Positions 40,452-42,537 of a stretch of 42,537 nt of DNA are shown here, piece after piece. Source of the DNA: Solirubrobacteraceae bacterium (GTDB lineage: Bacteria; Actinomycetota; Thermoleophilia; Solirubrobacterales; Solirubrobacteraceae); assembly GCA_017882405.1 (NCBI GenBank), contig JADGPO010000090.1, positions 1-42,537 on the forward strand, in the 5' to 3' direction. The notes beneath the pieces are model-generated. The model ran no database searches. It saw only the letters and a list, made by a program, of their open reading frames with translations, and was not told the origin of the DNA. The first letter of the stretch is position 1; the number at the start of each line of letters is the position of its first letter. A program made the position numbers and the translations under genes.

Positions 40452-41734
40452 CAGCTCGCAGTCACGATCTCCGGCCCGACCGCTGCCAGCGCCTCGTCGA
40501 AGCGCTCCGCATCGGGACCGATCCCGGCCGCCGACAGGCGCTCGGGCGCCCATAGTTCGTCGACCAGCGCCGCCAGGTCGTCCAGCGACACGGCCTCGAT
40601 CCGCTCCACGACCTCGTCGATCGGCATCAGCGGCGCGTTGGCGAGGAACTCGGAGCCGAGCCGGTTCATCCGCGCGCCGGTCGACTCCAGTGCCAGCACG
40701 ACACGGCCCTTCAGGTTCTCCTTGGCGCGCACGAGCTCTTCCGGGGTCGCGGGCTGCTCGTGCAGCCGCCGCAGCTCGGAGCCGACCACCGAGAGCGCCG
40801 CGACGAGGTTGTCGCCGCGGGTGCCGACGTACAGGCCGACCTGGCCGGTGTCGGCATAGGCCGCGCTGAAGGAGTACACGGAGTAGGCCAGGCCGCGCTG
40901 CTCGCGCACCTCCTGGAACAGCCGCGACGACGAGGTGCCGCCGAAGATCGTGTCCAGCACCCGCAGGGCAAAGCGCCGGTCGTCGTGGCGGGACATGCCG
41001 GTGGCGCCCAGGCACACGTGGTACTGCTCGGTGTCCTTGCGCTCGAACCGTCGCCGGACCCCCGCCGGAGCGACCGCCGGAGCGACGCGGCCCGCTCCGT
41101 TGCTCGCCAGATCGCCCATCCGCTCGCGGGCCAGGGCCACCAGAGCGTCGTGGTCCACGGCGCCGGCGGCGGAGATCACCACGTTGCCCGGCCGGTAGCG
41201 CTCCCGGTGAAAGCGGGCGATCTCCTCGGCCGGGGTCTGCGAGATCACCTCTGCGCGTCCGATGATCGCCCGGCCCAGCGGGTCGTCGCCGAACGTCGCC
41301 TCCCCGAGCAGGTCGAAGACCTTCTCCTGGGGATCGTCCTCGTACATGGCGATCTCCTCGAGGATCACCTCGCGCTCGGAGTCCATGTCGCGCAGGGTGG
41401 GATGGAAGACCATGTCGGCCATCACGTCGAAGGCGTCGACGAGATGCTCGTCGATCACCCGGGCGTAGACCGACGTGGTCTCCTTGCCGGTGCCGGCGTT
41501 CAGCTCGGCGCCCATCCCGTCGAAGATCTGATCGATCTGCACCGAGGCGTACTTCTCGGTGCCCTTGAACAGCAGGTGCTCGAGCAGGTGCGAGAGGCCC
41601 GCCTGGTCGTCTGACTCGTACCGCGAGCCGGTGCCGATCCAGAAGCCCAGCGACACGGACCGGACGGAGGGCATTGCCTCCGTCGCGATCCGGACGCCCG
41701 ACTCGAGCGTCGTCAGCCGGTGAGTCTGCTCCAC
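40451..41734 (-). CDS. M16-family zinc metallopeptidase
   Basis: A 427-residue pitrilysin/processing-peptidase-like enzyme. The inverted zinc motif HLLEH is at residues 49-53 (His49, Glu52, His53), and the third ligand lies in EREVILEEIAMYEDD. The C-terminal half is the inactive-type M16 repeat with YSVYSFSAAYADTGQVGLY. Such peptidases are commonly encoded directly after pnp in Gram-positive bacteria. GTG at 41734 lies 6 nt after the pnp stop. No signal peptide, so it is likely cytoplasmic. Confidence 0.93.
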   Translation of the reverse strand: MEQTHRLTTLESGVRIATEAMPSVRSVSLGFWIGTGSRYESDDQAGLSHLLEHLLFKGTEKYASVQIDQIFDGMGAELNAGTGKETTSVYARVIDEHLVDAFDVMADMVFHPTLRDMDSEREVILEEIAMYEDDPQEKVFDLLGEATFGDDPLGRAIIGRAEVISQTPAEEIARFHRERYRPGNVVISAAGAVDHDALVALARERMGDLASNGAGRVAPAVAPAGVRRRFERKDTEQYHVCLGATGMSRHDDRRFALRVLDTIFGGTSSSRLFQEVREQRGLAYSVYSFSAAYADTGQVGLYVGTRGDNLVAALSVVGSELRRLHEQPATPEELVRAKENLKGRVVLALESTGARMNRLGSEFLANAPLMPIDEVVERIEAVSLDDLAALVDELWAPERLSAAGIGPDAERFDEALAAVGPEIVTAS

Positions 41735-41740
41735 GAAGGG

Positions 41741-42537
41741 CTACGTGCGATCGGGATCGCGGTCACGCACGCGGTCGCGATCGCGGTCACCGTTGCGCGG
41801 CCCACGATCGCGCTCGCCGTTGCGCGGCCCGCGGTCACGGTCGCGTCCACCACGATCGCGGTCGCGAGGACCGCGGTCGGGCCGCTGGCGATTGCCCTCG
41901 GCGGCGGCAATCGCCGCCAGCTCCTCGGGGTTCTTGGCCTGGACCTCAGGATCCTCGGCCAGCCGCAGGCCGATGCGGCCGCGCTCGCGGTCGACCTCGA
42001 CGACCTTGACGGCCACCTCGTCGCCCTTGTTGAGCACCTCCTCGACGGTGGCGATCCGGCGACCCGGAGCCACGTTGGAGATGTGCAGCAACCCGTCGGT
42101 GCCCTTGGCCAGCTCGACGAAGGCGCCGAACGTGGTCGTCTTGACGACCTTGCCGGTGAACTCGTCGCCGACCTCGACCTCCTTGGTCATCGAGCGGATC
42201 CGGTCCACCAGCGCATCGCCGAGCTCCCGATTGGAGGCATAGACGAGCACCTGGCCCTCGTCGTTGACGTCGATCTGGGACTCGAACTCCTCCTGCAGGG
42301 CGCGGATCGTCTCCCCGCCCTTGCCGATCAGCAGACCGATCTTCTCCGGATCGATCTTGACCGACGAGATGCCCGGCGCGTACTTGGACAGCTCCGAGCG
42401 CGGGGTGTCGATGACCTTGGTCATCTCGCCGAGGATGAACTCGCGAGCGACCTTGGCCTGGGCCAGGGCGTCGCGCATGATCTCGAACGTCACGCCCGTG
42501 ATCTTGATGTCCATCTGCAGGGCGGTGATCCCGTCCC
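41741..42537 (-). CDS. pnp: Polyribonucleotide nucleotidyltransferase, C-terminal part (5' end outside window)
   Basis: The visible 265 residues start within DGITALQMDIKITGV of the second RNase PH core and continue through the KH domain (GLLIGKGGETIRAL) and the S1 domain (GDEFTGKVVKTTTFGAFVEL core KTTTFGAFVEL). A ~50-residue tail of Arg/Asp/Gly repeats (RDRGPRNG units) follows. PNPase degrades RNA 3'-5' using phosphate. The charged tail is longer and more repetitive than in many homologues and could bind RNA or other degradosome partners; that is inference. The gene continues beyond the right edge. Confidence 0.95.
   Translation of the reverse strand, partial: DGITALQMDIKITGVTFEIMRDALAQAKVAREFILGEMTKVIDTPRSELSKYAPGISSVKIDPEKIGLLIGKGGETIRALQEEFESQIDVNDEGQVLVYASNRELGDALVDRIRSMTKEVEVGDEFTGKVVKTTTFGAFVELAKGTDGLLHISNVAPGRRIATVEEVLNKGDEVAVKVVEVDRERGRIGLRLAEDPEVQAKNPEELAAIAAAEGNRQRPDRGPRDRDRGGRDRDRGPRNGERDRGPRNGDRDRDRVRDRDPDRT

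Noticed and set aside
41745..41890. Repeated short words suggesting a CRISPR-like or repeat array
   Set aside because: They are in frame and encode the Arg/Asp/Gly tail of PNPase; there are no spacers or uniform repeats.

Overview
The window is a high-GC chromosomal segment whose gene content and order suggest a deep-branching actinobacterium, most likely Thermoleophilia (Solirubrobacter/Conexibacter-like). This assignment is inferred. It rests on actinobacterial synteny (ftsK-rodZ-cinA-thpR, recA-recX-rny-miaB, miaA near dapF-dapL-hflX-dut), RNase J plus RNase Y, MurT/GatD, frequent GTG starts, and many 1-14 nt gene overlaps. No tRNA, rRNA, CRISPR array, insertion sequence or prophage was seen.

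Layout. 1-2.5 kb (minus): a truncated membrane GGDEF-EAL c-di-GMP gene preceded by an unusual leader, then a FliA/WhiG-type sigma factor. 2.7-8.3 kb (plus): a six-gene operon in which every junction overlaps (HAD phosphatase, lipid kinase, murT, a methyltransferase, gatD, a ProX-like lipoprotein). 8.3-12.0 kb (minus): dapF-dapL-hflX-dut. 12.1-17.5 kb: a PMT-like membrane glycosyltransferase, miaA, a FIST protein, an SDR and an MscS channel. 17.5-24.4 kb (minus): recA, recX, rny, miaB and an intein-containing radical SAM protein with an SOS-like box at its start. 24.4-26.5 kb: a small accessory patch interrupting core synteny, holding a probable 2-oxoglutarate/Fe(II) hydroxylase and a truncated tyrosinase. 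26.5-31.8 kb (minus): thpR, cinA, rodZ-like, ftsK. 31.9-34.1 kb (plus): an OmpR-type response regulator and its histidine kinase. 34.0-36.5 kb (minus): rnj and dapA. 36.6-39.0 kb: a small Cys-containing ORF, a GNAT-like protein, a decayed ferredoxin-reductase gene and a TetR regulator. 39.0-42.5 kb (minus): an SDR, dapB, an M16 peptidase and the 3' end of pnp.

How the genes fit together. Cell-wall precursor supply is prominent: dapA, dapB, dapL and dapF together would form the short aminotransferase route to diaminopimelate, while MurT/GatD amidates lipid II. Other clusters serve RNA turnover and tRNA modification (PNPase, RNase J, RNase Y, MiaA, MiaB, ThpR), DNA maintenance (RecA, RecX, FtsK, dUTPase), and envelope or signalling functions.

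Most notable observations: (1) the DapF homologue lacks both catalytic cysteines (Glu79 and Ser218 instead); (2) a methyltransferase gene lies between murT and gatD with overlapping junctions; (3) an intein sits at the third Fe-S cysteine of a radical SAM protein whose start abuts an SOS-type dyad; (4) a leader with two hairpins and a six-residue ORF precedes the c-di-GMP gene; (5) two related dyads lie between the sigma factor and the HAD gene.
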